The notes under the pieces: generated by a model
Databases searched by the model: none
Told to the model about the DNA's origin: nothing
The model's input: only the letters and a program-made list of their open reading frames with translations
Translations under genes and position numbers: made by a program
Shown: positions 1 to 8,125 of the stretch, piece by piece
How positions within the stretch are numbered: the stretch's first letter is position 1
Layout of the letters: every line of letters starts with the position of its first letter
Assembly: GCF_001665295.1 (NCBI RefSeq)
Contig: NZ_LZSE01000038.1
Location: forward strand, 1-39,399
Length of the DNA stretch: 39,399 nt
DNA from: Mycobacterium sp. 1554424.7
Lineage (GTDB): Bacteria > Actinomycetota > Actinomycetes > Mycobacteriales > Mycobacteriaceae
Direction of reading: 5' to 3'

Positions 1-807
1 TGCCTCACCGAGCCGGGTGCGGGATCCGACGCCGGCGCGCTGAGCACCCGCGCCGTCCGGCAGGGTGGTGACTACGTGCTCGACGGCGTCAAGCAGTTCA
101 TCTCGGGCGCCGGCGCCTCGGACGTGTACGTGGTGATGGCAAGAACCGGCGGTCCAGAAAAACCGGGCCCGCGCGGAATTTCCGCGTTCATCGTCGAAAA
201 GGGCACGGAAGGGCTGAGTTTCGGCGCGCTCGAGGAGAAGATGGGCTGGCACGCCCAGCCCACCGCGCAGGTCATCCTCGAGGGGGTGCGCGTCCCCGCC
301 GACGCGATGCTGGGCGGCACCGACGGCGAGGGCGCCGGGTTCGGCATCGCCATGAACGGCCTCAACGGCGGCCGCCTCAACATCGCCGCGTGCTCCCTGG
401 GCGGAGCCCAGGCGGCCTTCGACAAGGCGGGCGCCTACGTGCGGGAGCGCCACGCGTTCGGCTCGTCCCTGCTCGACGAGCCGACCGTCCGGTTCACCCT
501 GGCCGACATGGCGACCGGCCTGGAGACCTCGCGAATGATGTTGTGGCGGGCCGCAAGCGCGTTGGACAGCGACCACGCGGACAAGGTCGAGCTGTGCGCG
601 ATGGCCAAGCGCTACGTCACCGACACCTGCTTCGAGGTCGCCGACAAGGCCCTGCAACTGCATGGCGGCTACGGCTATCTGCGCGAGTACGGTCTGGAAA
701 AGATCGTCCGTGACCTGCGGGTGCACCGAATACTGGAAGGCACCAACGAAATCATGCGGGTGGTCATCGGCCGGGCCGAGGCCTCGCGGGTGCGGGCAAG
801 CGCGTAG
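1..807 (+). CDS. fadE9: Acyl-CoA dehydrogenase, C-terminal part (5' end outside window)
   Basis: The reading frame is open from base 1, so this is the last 268 residues of an acyl-CoA dehydrogenase whose start lies outside the window. It begins in the FAD/substrate motif TEPGAGSD and runs through the C-terminal helical domain, with LHGGYGYL and the ILEGTNEIMR segment that carries the usual catalytic Glu. The family oxidises acyl-CoA to enoyl-CoA and passes electrons to ETF. With mmsB 13 nt downstream, the likely substrate is isobutyryl-CoA in valine degradation, as for fadE9 next to mmsB in M. tuberculosis. The family call is secure; the symbol and exact substrate rest on context. Confidence 0.9.
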   Translation, partial: CLTEPGAGSDAGALSTRAVRQGGDYVLDGVKQFISGAGASDVYVVMARTGGPEKPGPRGISAFIVEKGTEGLSFGALEEKMGWHAQPTAQVILEGVRVPADAMLGGTDGEGAGFGIAMNGLNGGRLNIAACSLGGAQAAFDKAGAYVRERHAFGSSLLDEPTVRFTLADMATGLETSRMMLWRAASALDSDHADKVELCAMAKRYVTDTCFEVADKALQLHGGYGYLREYGLEKIVRDLRVHRILEGTNEIMRVVIGRAEASRVRASA

Positions 808-820
808 AAAGGGTCCATAG

Positions 821-1705
821 ATGACCGAGCACCTGACGGTGGCCTTCCTGGGCCTGGGCCACATGGGCCTGCCCATGGCGACGAATCTTGTTGCGGCCAA
901 GCATGCGGTGCGCGGATTCGATCCCGTGCCGGCGGCATTGTCCGCGGCGGTCGAGGCCGGCGTGACCGGATTCGACAGCGCCGCCGACGCGGTGGCCGGG
1001 GCCGACGTGGTGATCACCATGCTGCCCAACGGCGACATCGTCAAGCGCTGCTACGCCGACATCCTGCCCGCCGCGCGGGCGGGCGCGCTGTTCATCGACA
1101 GCTCCACCATCTCGGTCAGCGACGCGCGAGAGGTGCACGCGCTGGCCGAGGGGCACGGCATCGCGCAGCTGGACGCGCCGGTCTCCGGCGGGGTCAAGGG
1201 CGCGGTCGCGGGGACGCTGGCGTTCATGGTGGGCGGCGACGAGGCCGCGGTGCAGCGCGCCCGGGTCGTGCTGGAACCCATGGCGGGCAAGGTCATTCAC
1301 TGCGGCGCCGCCGGCGCCGGCCAGGCCGCCAAGGTGTGCAACAACATGGTGCTCGCGGTGCAGCAGATCGCGGTCGGCGAGGCGTTCGTGCTGGCCGAGA
1401 AGCTGGGGCTGTCCGCGCAATCGCTGTTCGACGTCATCACGGGCGCGACGGGGAATTGCTGGGCGGTGCACACCAACTGCCCGGTGCCGGGCCCGGTGCC
1501 GACGTCGCCGGCCAACAACGACTTCAAGCCCGGTTTCGCGACCGCGCTGATGAACAAGGACCTCGGCCTGGCGATGGACGCCGTGACCTCCACCGGTTCG
1601 GCCGCGCCGCTGGGCACGCATGCCGCGGAGATCTACGCCAAGTTCGCCGCCGACCACGCGGACAAGGACTTCAGCGCCGTCATCGAGATGCTGCGCGGCG
1701 CCTGA
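821..1705 (+). CDS. mmsB: 3-hydroxyisobutyrate dehydrogenase
   Basis: This 294-residue protein oxidises 3-hydroxyisobutyrate to methylmalonate semialdehyde with NAD in valine catabolism. The N-terminal Rossmann motif GLGHMGLPMA is at about residues 11-20. The substrate-binding signature DAPVSGG is at about 118-124, and the catalytic Lys is K171 in GQAAKVCNNM. The length is normal for the family. The ATG at 821 has an AAAGGG Shine-Dalgarno element about 10 nt upstream. It lies 13 nt after fadE9, so the two are probably co-transcribed. The gene is convergent with the gene ending at 1721; the 15-bp gap shows no clear terminator. Confidence 0.93.
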   Translation: MTEHLTVAFLGLGHMGLPMATNLVAAKHAVRGFDPVPAALSAAVEAGVTGFDSAADAVAGADVVITMLPNGDIVKRCYADILPAARAGALFIDSSTISVSDAREVHALAEGHGIAQLDAPVSGGVKGAVAGTLAFMVGGDEAAVQRARVVLEPMAGKVIHCGAAGAGQAAKVCNNMVLAVQQIAVGEAFVLAEKLGLSAQSLFDVITGATGNCWAVHTNCPVPGPVPTSPANNDFKPGFATALMNKDLGLAMDAVTSTGSAAPLGTHAAEIYAKFAADHADKDFSAVIEMLRGA

Positions 1706-1720
1706 GCCGGAAGCCCTGCG

Positions 1721-2269
1721 TCACTGCACTTTTCGCCCGAGGAACGCGGCCAGCTGATCGGCCGGCGGGCTCTCGTCCGAGCACGGCTGTTCCGCGCCGA
1801 AGGGCTTGTCCGGCCCGCGGAACTGGGGGCCGACGAACGCGCGCACCGCGGCGAGCTGCTCGGCCGCCAGCTCGGGATCGAGATCGGTGGACTGGCCGGT
1901 GGCGGCCGCGAGATCCCATGCGTGGGTGAGCACATCGCTGGTGCGCATCCCGATGAAGAACTGCCCGGGCAGCTCCCCGAACGGCAGCTTGAACATGGTG
2001 GACATCCCGTCGGGTCCGGCGAAGACCTCCTGTGCCGCCGCCGCGGCGGCCCGGTGCGCCGCCATGATGTCGTCGGGCCGGGCGGCCGGCTTCTCGGCGC
2101 GGCCCGCCCAGATCACGACGCGCTCGTTGCCGCCGATGACGTGTTCGATCAGGTCACGAATCGTCCACTGGGAGCACGGCGTTGGGCCCCGGTACCGATC
2201 GGGGCTGACTTTGGCGAGGACGCCGGCGAACGCTTCCTGTGCGCGCTGGTGAGCTACTAGTGGGTCCAT
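1721..2269 (-). CDS. TIGR03086/DinB-type mycothiol-family protein (Rv0738-like)
   Basis: This 182-residue protein looks like the actinobacterial TIGR03086 family, related to mycothiol-dependent maleylpyruvate isomerases and DinB proteins. The N-terminal helix bundle includes WTIRDLIEHVIGGN, which resembles the metal-binding His segment of that fold. A second segment (FFIGMRTSDVLTHAWDLAAATG) holds the later HxWD-type motif. Such proteins often use metal and thiol cofactors, but no substrate can be named. The ATG at 2269 is well supported by AGGAGG about 11 nt upstream. Its position next to the MarR gene matches the Rv0738/Rv0737 pair of M. tuberculosis. Confidence 0.75.
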   Translation of the reverse strand: MDPLVAHQRAQEAFAGVLAKVSPDRYRGPTPCSQWTIRDLIEHVIGGNERVVIWAGRAEKPAARPDDIMAAHRAAAAAAQEVFAGPDGMSTMFKLPFGELPGQFFIGMRTSDVLTHAWDLAAATGQSTDLDPELAAEQLAAVRAFVGPQFRGPDKPFGAEQPCSDESPPADQLAAFLGRKVQ

Positions 2270-2299
2270 GAGAAAACCGCCTCCTGCCCTTCAGATCTT

Positions 2300-2803
2300 T
2301 TAGAAGTCGCCCGCATTGCGGCGCAACGTTTCGATGGACGACACCAGCGCCGCCGACTCGGCGGCGTCCATTCCGATGTCGGCGAACACCTGCTCGTTGA
2401 GCGTGACGGTGGCGTCCTCGACGGTGGAGCGGCCGAGGTCGGTGATGGCCACCAGCGTCGTGCGCCCGTCGGTGGGGTGCGGCACCCGCTGAACCAGCCC
2501 GTCGGCCTCCAGCCGGCGGATGGCGTGGGTCACGCTGGTCACGTGCACCTGGAGGCGATCGGACGCCTTGGTGATGGGCAGCGCCCCGGTCCGGCTGAAC
2601 GCCAGCAGCCGTAGCAACTCGTAGCGGGAGAAACTCAGGTCATAGGGGCGCAGCGCGGTCTCGACGCGGGCCAGCAGGATCTGGTGCGCGCGCATCACCG
2701 AGGTGACGGCGACCATGCCCTCCGACACGTCGCCCCACCCGGCGCGCTCCCAGTTGGCCCGTGCCGCGGCGATCGGATCGCGTTTCGGGCTCGATGCGGC
2801 CAC
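2300..2803 (-). CDS. MarR-family transcriptional regulator (Rv0737-like)
   Basis: This 167-residue protein has a typical MarR winged helix: a dimerisation helix near the N-terminus, then LSFSRYELLRLLAFSR, the recognition region ASDRLQVHVTSVTHAIRRLE and the wing HPTDGRTTLVAITDLG. MarR proteins usually repress nearby genes and respond to small ligands. The start is GTG at 2803, preceded by GAAAGGG. Only 8 nt separate it from the aminotransferase stop, so it is probably the last cistron of the five-gene operon that begins at 7246. It could sense the pathway product. It may equally be an old neighbour of rslA that the inserted operon now reads into. The ligand and targets are unknown. Confidence 0.88.
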   Translation of the reverse strand: MAASSPKRDPIAAARANWERAGWGDVSEGMVAVTSVMRAHQILLARVETALRPYDLSFSRYELLRLLAFSRTGALPITKASDRLQVHVTSVTHAIRRLEADGLVQRVPHPTDGRTTLVAITDLGRSTVEDATVTLNEQVFADIGMDAAESAALVSSIETLRRNAGDF

Positions 2804-2811
2804 GCCCTTTC

Positions 2812-3873
2812 TTACCGCATCTGGGACCGAATCGGGTCCTTTCCTATTGCCGACAGCACCGCCAGGGTCGACGCGCGGTTGCCCACGGTGATCCGCGCGC
2901 CGCCGTCGGGGTAGTGGCGCACGTGCAGCCCGCTGTCCGCGAACACCTCATGCCATGACGGACCCCGCCCACCCCTCGAGGGCAGGTACATGAAGTTCGC
3001 GTGGGCGTCGGTGGTGTAGATGTCCAACGCGCTCAGCCGCATCCGCAGATAGCGGCGCTCGGCGTTGATCGACTGGATCCGTTGCTGCAGTTGGTCTTCG
3101 GCGTCGTACGACGCGGCCACCGCAAGCAGGCTGGTGAGCGCGATGCCGAACGGCAACTGCTGCGACCACAGGGTGTCGGCCAGCTCGGGCGACGCCAGCC
3201 CGTAGCCGATCCGCAGCCCCGCCAGCCCGTAGGCCTTGGAGAACGTCCGCAGCACCACGACATTGGGGAAGCGCGCGAGCAACGCCGCGATGTCGATGCG
3301 GTGCTCGGGCGCGGCGAACTCGATGTACGCCTCGTCGAGCAGCACGACGGTTTCGGGCGGCACCCGGGACAGGAACCCCACCACCTCGTCCGTGGTCTCC
3401 AGCGTGCCGGTCGGGTTGTGCGGCCGGCACACCACCACGACCCGGGCCTCCGCGGCGGCGTCGGCCAGGCCGTTGAGGTCGTTGTGGCCGTCGTTGTCGA
3501 GGGGAACGAGCAGCGGATTCAGCCGCGCCATGCGGGCGATGATCGGGTAACCGTCGAAGGTCGGCGACGCCATCGCCACCGTGTCACCCGGGCCGGTCAG
3601 CGCGTGCAGGACTTGCAGCGCCACGCCCGTCGCGCCGGCACCGAGCACCACCTGCTCGGCGGGCAGGCCGACGTGGCCGGCGATCAGGCCGCGCAGCCGT
3701 TCGGGCAAGAACTCCGGATACCGGTTGACGGCATAGATGGACCGGATCAGCGCCGAGCGCACCGCCGGTAATGGCGGAAACGGATTCTCGTTGAGCGACA
3801 ACGCAAGCGGGTCGATCGCGGTGGGAAACGCCTCGTCGATGTCGTCGGCGAAGGGGCTGCGGACCGGTTGCAT
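2812..3873 (-). CDS. PLP-dependent aminotransferase, class I/II (HisC-like)
   Basis: This 353-residue fold-type I aminotransferase resembles histidinol-phosphate and aromatic aminotransferases. Cofactor residues are visible: N153 in RPHNPTGT, D180 and Y183 in LLDEAY, the Schiff-base lysine K213 in TFSKAYGLAGLRIGY, and a C-terminal Arg in ARITVGN that should hold the substrate carboxylate. The frame is open much further upstream, but the ATG at 3873 overlaps the stop of the preceding KASIII gene (TGATG), which fixes the start by translational coupling. A second hisC is not expected here. The context (ThDP enzyme, KASIII, cyclase-like protein) suggests amination of a keto intermediate or supply of an amino-acid precursor. 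The substrate is unknown. Confidence 0.88.
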   Translation of the reverse strand: MQPVRSPFADDIDEAFPTAIDPLALSLNENPFPPLPAVRSALIRSIYAVNRYPEFLPERLRGLIAGHVGLPAEQVVLGAGATGVALQVLHALTGPGDTVAMASPTFDGYPIIARMARLNPLLVPLDNDGHNDLNGLADAAAEARVVVVCRPHNPTGTLETTDEVVGFLSRVPPETVVLLDEAYIEFAAPEHRIDIAALLARFPNVVVLRTFSKAYGLAGLRIGYGLASPELADTLWSQQLPFGIALTSLLAVAASYDAEDQLQQRIQSINAERRYLRMRLSALDIYTTDAHANFMYLPSRGGRGPSWHEVFADSGLHVRHYPDGGARITVGNRASTLAVLSAIGKDPIRSQMR

Positions 3874-4892
3874 CAGCCCCGCCCGCCCCAGCGCACCGCC
3901 GCCGCGCCGGCGAAGTCGCCGGCGTGCGCGAAGGCCGCCATCATGACGACGTCGCCGGCCTCGAGCTGACCGTCGGATATCGCGCGGTCCAGGTTGACCG
4001 GGATGCCGGCGCCGAACAGGTTGCCACACTCCTCGAAGGTGTCGCGGTGGCGTTCGGGGGGCAGCTCGAGGGCCTCGCGCCAGTTGCGCAGGAACGCCCG
4101 GTTGGGCTGGTTGGTGACCAACAGGTCGATGTCCTTGGCGGACAGGCCGATTCGATCGCAGACCGCCAGCGCCACCTCGGGCACCTGCCGGTTGCCGCGG
4201 GCCAGCACCTTGGTGATCTTGCTTTCGGTGAAGCCGATCGAACCCTCGCCGAGCCCGGCCTGCCACCACTTACGGGGCGGGTCGAAGGACAGCGTCATCT
4301 CGCCGGCGTACTCGCCGTAGGTGCGGCACTCGACATCGAGGATCGGGGATTGATCGCCCACGGTGACCAGGGCCGCCGCCGCGCCGTCGCCGGGGACCGC
4401 CGATTGCGCCTTGCGTCGGATCGTCGGCTGATCGAAGAACTGCCCGGCGGCGTTCTGCGCGATCGCGATCAGCGCGGTGTGCCCCTCGCCCGACGACAGC
4501 AGCTTGCGGGCCACGTTGAGCGCCAACACGAACGCAGCGCACCCGCCGTTGTTCAGGTCCAGCACCCAGGACGGCCGCATGCCCAACCGGTGCGCGATGC
4601 CGCCGCCTTGCCCGTAGAACGCCATGTCCGGCACCTGCGTGTGGGTGATCAGCACGTCGGCGCCCTCGACGACGTCGTGGCCGTGGCGCTCGATCAAGCC
4701 GGCCACCGCCCGCTCGATCATGTCGATCGAGCTCTCGTCGGGCGCGACGTGATGGCGAAACTTGGGGGCGCGGAACATGAGATTGTCACGCAGGTCGTCG
4801 GATTCGGCGAATTGTGCGTAATACTCGGCGGCGATCGGCTCGCCGGGCAGATAGGTGGAGACGTCGATCAGGCTCACGCTCGGCTTGCTCAT
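3873..4892 (-). CDS. KASIII-like 3-oxoacyl-ACP synthase homologue with His-to-Asn active site
   Basis: This 339-residue thiolase-fold protein has FabH/KASIII length and layout. The nucleophile is C118 in NNGGCAAF. The C-terminal half has the FabH-like segment TNQPNRAFLRNW and then EECGNLFGAGIP. FabH normally uses Cys-His-Asn, with His in HQAN; here that position is N261, while the last Asn (N291) is kept. Without the His, decarboxylative condensation with malonyl-ACP should be impaired. Acyl transfer or non-decarboxylative condensation is therefore more likely, as in KASIII relatives such as CerJ that act as acyltransferases. The gene starts 7 nt after the SRPBCC stop with AGGTGA nearby, and couples to the aminotransferase by a 1-nt overlap. 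Confidence 0.88.
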   Translation of the reverse strand: MSKPSVSLIDVSTYLPGEPIAAEYYAQFAESDDLRDNLMFRAPKFRHHVAPDESSIDMIERAVAGLIERHGHDVVEGADVLITHTQVPDMAFYGQGGGIAHRLGMRPSWVLDLNNGGCAAFVLALNVARKLLSSGEGHTALIAIAQNAAGQFFDQPTIRRKAQSAVPGDGAAAALVTVGDQSPILDVECRTYGEYAGEMTLSFDPPRKWWQAGLGEGSIGFTESKITKVLARGNRQVPEVALAVCDRIGLSAKDIDLLVTNQPNRAFLRNWREALELPPERHRDTFEECGNLFGAGIPVNLDRAISDGQLEAGDVVMMAAFAHAGDFAGAAAVRWGGRG

Positions 4893-4899
4893 CCTCAGC

Positions 4900-5547
4900 T
4901 CACCTCATCCATTTCGGGGTCACCGGCAGCCCGTTGCGGTGGCGGTACTCGGCGATGGCCTTCAGGTTCTTCAGCTCCAGCAGGTGGCCGGCCCCGAACA
5001 TGTCCCAGAAGTCGCCGACCCACACCGGCCGCTGCGGCGGCGCCGTCTCCGGGTACGGGTTCTCGTCGTAGAACGGGTGGTGGCAATTCGTCCACAGCAC
5101 AACGGAACCCGGCTTGTCGAGGACCACCTGCGCGTCGACGACGCGCATCAGGTAGATCATCCACAGGTGCTTGCCCTGATCCCACGCGCAGTGGTAGTCG
5201 ACGGTGCGGGCCTGCGCGTTGGCGACGGTCCGGGTGTAGATCTCGGTCTCCTTGCCGAGCCGGTCGTGGGCCAGCCACAGGCCGGGTTCGTCGGTGGGGG
5301 TGAAACCGCGCAGGCTGTACGTCCACTCCTCGAGGCTGCGAGTGTCGGCCATGTACTCGTACAACTCGTCGGGCGGGCAGTCGACGTAATCGTTGACGGT
5401 GCAATACTCCCCGAACACCTGGTCGTGCGGGTAGACCGACCGCATCATGTCCATGATGATCGGGGTGGCCTTTTCCCTTGGGCTGGTTTCGATCCGGGTC
5501 ACCCCGTCGAGGGGCGTGGGGATGTCCTCAAGCGCTGGCAGCGACAT
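4900..5547 (-). CDS. SRPBCC/START-fold protein (polyketide cyclase/aromatase-like)
   Basis: This 215-residue protein appears to be an SRPBCC (START/Bet v1) protein. It has an N-terminal strand with NDYVDCPPDELYEYMAD, the following SLEEWTYSLRGF, a middle set of strands, and a long C-terminal helix DFWDMFGAGHLLELKNL. SRPBCC proteins bind hydrophobic ligands; some are polyketide cyclases or aromatases. The frame continues upstream to 5688, but the ATG at 5547 has AAAGGAGG about 10 nt upstream, one of the best ribosome sites in the window. Its first 20 nt overlap the end of the ThDP-enzyme gene. A role in cyclising or holding a keto intermediate is inference; the fold assignment is from pattern only. 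Confidence 0.72.
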   Translation of the reverse strand: MSLPALEDIPTPLDGVTRIETSPREKATPIIMDMMRSVYPHDQVFGEYCTVNDYVDCPPDELYEYMADTRSLEEWTYSLRGFTPTDEPGLWLAHDRLGKETEIYTRTVANAQARTVDYHCAWDQGKHLWMIYLMRVVDAQVVLDKPGSVVLWTNCHHPFYDENPYPETAPPQRPVWVGDFWDMFGAGHLLELKNLKAIAEYRHRNGLPVTPKWMR

Positions 5548-7246
5548 CGATCCGGTCCTCCTTTGCGATTTGAGTGAGAAATGGCGCGAATGGCGGCATT
5601 TCGTCGGCGGCGCATTCGACGCTGACGACGGAGGGCCCGTCGGTGGCGAGCACCGCGCGCATCCAGGCGGCGAAGTGATCGAGGTCATCGACGTCGACGG
5701 ACGTCAGCCCCGGGAACATGGCCGCCAGCCCGGCGCCGAGCCGGCTGGGCCGGAATCGGTTGTAGCTGTAGAGGTCGTCGTAGAAGAGCTGCTCACGGGT
5801 GACACACATGGCGTGGGAGTTGTTGTTGAACAACACGAACGTCACCGGCAGCCGGTAGTGCACCGCGGTGTGCACTTCCATGCCGTGCATGAAAAACGCG
5901 CCGTCCCCGGCGATCACCACGGTGCGCCCGCCGGGTCGCCCGCTGTTCGCGCGCCCGAACGCCATCCCGATGCCGGCGCCGAAGCTGTAGCCCATGCCGC
6001 CCATGCCGAGCGCGACCGCGAACCTGCCGCCCCGCCGGGCCGGCAGGTAGTGAATCGCCGCGGCGCCGGTGTTGCCGGCGTCGACGACGATGTCCGCGCC
6101 GTCGGGCAGGCAGCGGTCCAGCACCGCCATCGCGTCGCGATAGCGCACGCCGGGCCCGTCGCACGGCGGCGGCGACAATTCGGTGCGCCGCACCACGTCG
6201 GGCACCCGCACCCGGGCCGGGCGGCCCGGCCCGGACAGCGCCTGGGTCAGCATCCGCAGCGAGCCGCGCAGGTCGTCGGTGTGCACGTGCGTGCACGGAA
6301 CGTACGGCGGCGCCGAGCCGATCGAGACGGTCGGCACCGCCGCCAGGGCGTCGTCGAGCCCGGTGCGCGCGGTGACCGACAGGCGCGTGCCGACGACGAG
6401 GCACACGGCGCTGTCGGCCACCGCTTCAACCACACCCGGGTGGCCCATGACGCCGGTCACCCCGAGCGCGGACGACGACCCGAGGCCCGGGGTGCCGGCG
6501 ACATCCTTGGCATCGGGGACGGTCGCCACCCGCGCGCGCAGCACCGCGCGCAGCGCTTCGAGCTCAGCGCGGGCATTGTCGCGGGCGACCTGCTCGCCGA
6601 CGATGATGGTCACCGGCCCGTCCGCGTCGCGCAGCACTTTCGCGATCGGATGCGGATTACCGATTGGTCGCAGGTTGTCGGCGGGCCGACCGTTGTGCCC
6701 GCAAGTCACGCTTGCCTGCTGAATGTCCTTGGGCAGCAACAACACCGCCGGGCCGCCGCTGCGCGCCGCGGCGATCGCCCGCGACAGTGCCTGCGCAATG
6801 TCAGCGGCATGCAGCACCCGTTCGCACGACACCGACACCGCGGAGAACACCGCGTGGGCGTTCAGTGAGCCGTTCTCGCCGCTGGTGTCCTGGAAGCTGC
6901 CCCGGCCGTCCATGGCGGTGGGGGCCTGACCGACCAGCGCCAGCACCGGAACCCGGCTCGTCAGCGACTCTCCAAGGGCGGCAACGAGATTCAGAGCGCC
7001 ACCGCCCGAGGTGGCCGCGACCACTCCGAGGCCGGAGCCCAGGCCGGCCCCGCTGCGGCTGTACCCGTCTGCCATCGCGGCGGCGGAGAATTCGTGCTTT
7101 GCCAGCACCGCGGTGATGTCGGTGCGGAAATGCGCGGCGTCGTAGAGATCCTCGATGTTGGCACCGTCGACACCGAAGATGTGATCGATGCCAAGCGAGG
7201 CGAGCCGCTCGACGATGTGGTCGACCACTCGCTGCTTTCCGGGCAT
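5528..7246 (-). CDS. Thiamine diphosphate-dependent enzyme (acetolactate synthase/carboligase-like)
   Basis: This 572-residue protein has the three-domain architecture of acetolactate synthase-type ThDP enzymes. The catalytic Glu that activates ThDP is E52 (KHEFSAAAMADGYSR). The C-terminal GDG motif at 447-449, followed by FNNN at 473-476, forms the metal-diphosphate site. Typical reactions are decarboxylation of a 2-oxo acid and carboligation. The residues around ALNLVAALGESLTSRVPVLAL match the family, but nothing fixes the substrate. It is unlikely to be the housekeeping ilvB, which sits with ilvN. It is first in a compact operon and has a SigL-like promoter ending 6 nt before its ATG, with no Shine-Dalgarno sequence, so the message is probably leaderless. 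Confidence 0.88.
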   Translation of the reverse strand: MPGKQRVVDHIVERLASLGIDHIFGVDGANIEDLYDAAHFRTDITAVLAKHEFSAAAMADGYSRSGAGLGSGLGVVAATSGGGALNLVAALGESLTSRVPVLALVGQAPTAMDGRGSFQDTSGENGSLNAHAVFSAVSVSCERVLHAADIAQALSRAIAAARSGGPAVLLLPKDIQQASVTCGHNGRPADNLRPIGNPHPIAKVLRDADGPVTIIVGEQVARDNARAELEALRAVLRARVATVPDAKDVAGTPGLGSSSALGVTGVMGHPGVVEAVADSAVCLVVGTRLSVTARTGLDDALAAVPTVSIGSAPPYVPCTHVHTDDLRGSLRMLTQALSGPGRPARVRVPDVVRRTELSPPPCDGPGVRYRDAMAVLDRCLPDGADIVVDAGNTGAAAIHYLPARRGGRFAVALGMGGMGYSFGAGIGMAFGRANSGRPGGRTVVIAGDGAFFMHGMEVHTAVHYRLPVTFVLFNNNSHAMCVTREQLFYDDLYSYNRFRPSRLGAGLAAMFPGLTSVDVDDLDHFAAWMRAVLATDGPSVVSVECAADEMPPFAPFLTQIAKEDRIDVAASA

Positions 7247-7252
7247 GCATAT

Positions 7253-7280
7253 AACACGACGCGCGGCGAACTTCAGTTCA
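7253..7280 (-). promoter_or_regulatory. SigL-type promoter of the biosynthetic operon
   Basis: On the minus strand TGAACT (7280-7275) is followed by 16 nt and CGTGTT (7258-7253). The -10 element ends 6 nt before the ATG at 7246, so transcription should begin at or next to the start codon. The hexamers and spacing match the candidate promoter upstream of sigL in this window, and resemble the TGAACC / CGTGTC-like SigL consensus recalled from M. tuberculosis. SigL dependence is inferred. Confidence 0.72.
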
Positions 7281-7288
7281 CCGCGCGT
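7259..7288 (-). terminator. Hairpin after rslA, nested with the SigL-type promoter
   Basis: On the minus-strand RNA the two 13-nt arms (7288-7276 and 7271-7259) pair fully with one G-U wobble around a UGAA loop. The hairpin starts 17 nt after the rslA stop and is followed by CGUGUUAU. It could act as a terminator for sigL-rslA, although it lacks a strong U tract. Its loop and arms contain the -35 element and spacer of the next promoter. Confidence 0.55.
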
Positions 7289-7305
7289 CTTGTTTTACGG
7301 GGCTT

Positions 7306-8070
7306 TTACAGCGAACGCTGCAGCAGAACCTGCCCGCTGTCAGCGGAAACCACTTGCACGGCAGCGATCTGGTCGACCGGCGTCGAGATGCTGCCCGCGG
7401 GCGTCGCGGTGTGACCGGGTTCGGCCACCCACGTCGCCAGCCGGGTTTGGCTGCCGTCGCGACCGACCACGACCATCGCCAGCGTGTCGTGGTGCGCGTT
7501 CAGCGGAGCCAGGCACACGCACTTCAGGTTGATCGAGGTCCCCCAGTGCTGGCTGGACAGCTGCACCGTGGAGGCCAGCAGGGTGGTACCGATCTGCGCC
7601 ATCGGCGCCGACGACCCGGCCACCTGCTGCGCCGGCCCCGAGTTCCCCTGCACCCCGACAAGCACGCCGATCCCCAGCACCGCGGCCGCGGCGGACGATG
7701 CGACCCACGTCGCCACCCGCGCACGGCGCCGGCGCCAGCGCACCGTTGCCAGCAACGTGGGCAACAACTCCGGCGAAATCTCCGGTGCCGCCGTCACCCG
7801 ACCGGACTCGTCCATCGCGGCCACCTGTTCGGAATCGAGCTGGGAAAGCAGGGCCGGCACGCCACTCAGGTCGGCGACGGCCTCCCGGCACGCCGGGCAG
7901 CCGGCCATGTGCGCCTCGAACTCGCGCCGGTCGGAGGCCGACAGCGAGCCCAACACGTATGCGGCATCCCACATCGCGTAGCGGTGGTCGTCTTCCGCGA
8001 TCAAACCAAACACCTCTTTGCCAAAGGGTTCGTCACCGGGCGGGCCGATGCCTCGTAGCGGCGTCCTCAT
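7306..8070 (-). CDS. rslA: Anti-sigma factor RslA (SigL-specific, zinc ZAS domain)
   Basis: This 254-residue membrane anti-sigma factor should bind SigL and release it under oxidative conditions. The cytoplasmic ZAS domain carries H54-x3-C58-x2-C61 (HMAGCPAC), which binds zinc in this family. A single membrane segment lies at about 120-140 (WVASSAAAAVLGIGVLVGV), followed by an extracytoplasmic domain with a CVC pair in LKCVCLAP. The protein closely resembles M. tuberculosis Rv0736 (about 250 residues). An in-frame ATG exists at 8079, but AGGAG touches it directly. The ATG at 8070 has correct 9-nt spacing and gives the conserved start MRTPLRG. It follows sigL by 55 nt. Confidence 0.93.
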   Translation of the reverse strand: MRTPLRGIGPPGDEPFGKEVFGLIAEDDHRYAMWDAAYVLGSLSASDRREFEAHMAGCPACREAVADLSGVPALLSQLDSEQVAAMDESGRVTAAPEISPELLPTLLATVRWRRRRARVATWVASSAAAAVLGIGVLVGVQGNSGPAQQVAGSSAPMAQIGTTLLASTVQLSSQHWGTSINLKCVCLAPLNAHHDTLAMVVVGRDGSQTRLATWVAEPGHTATPAGSISTPVDQIAAVQVVSADSGQVLLQRSL

Positions 8071-8079
8071 CTCGTCCAT

Positions 8080-8084
8080 CTCCT
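8080..8084 (-). promoter_or_regulatory. Ribosome binding site deciding the rslA start
   Basis: AGGAG on the minus strand sits directly against the ATG at 8079 but 9 nt from the ATG at 8070, so it favours 8070 as the rslA start. Confidence 0.6.
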
Positions 8085-8125
8085 GTCACCCATCAAGTAT
8101 TCGGAGCCGATGACCGTCTGGATGG

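Noticed and set aside
2812-4269. Longer version of the aminotransferase reading frame starting at 4269
   Set aside because: The extension overlaps the KASIII gene by 396 bp and has no family similarity; ATG 3873 is coupled to the KASIII stop.
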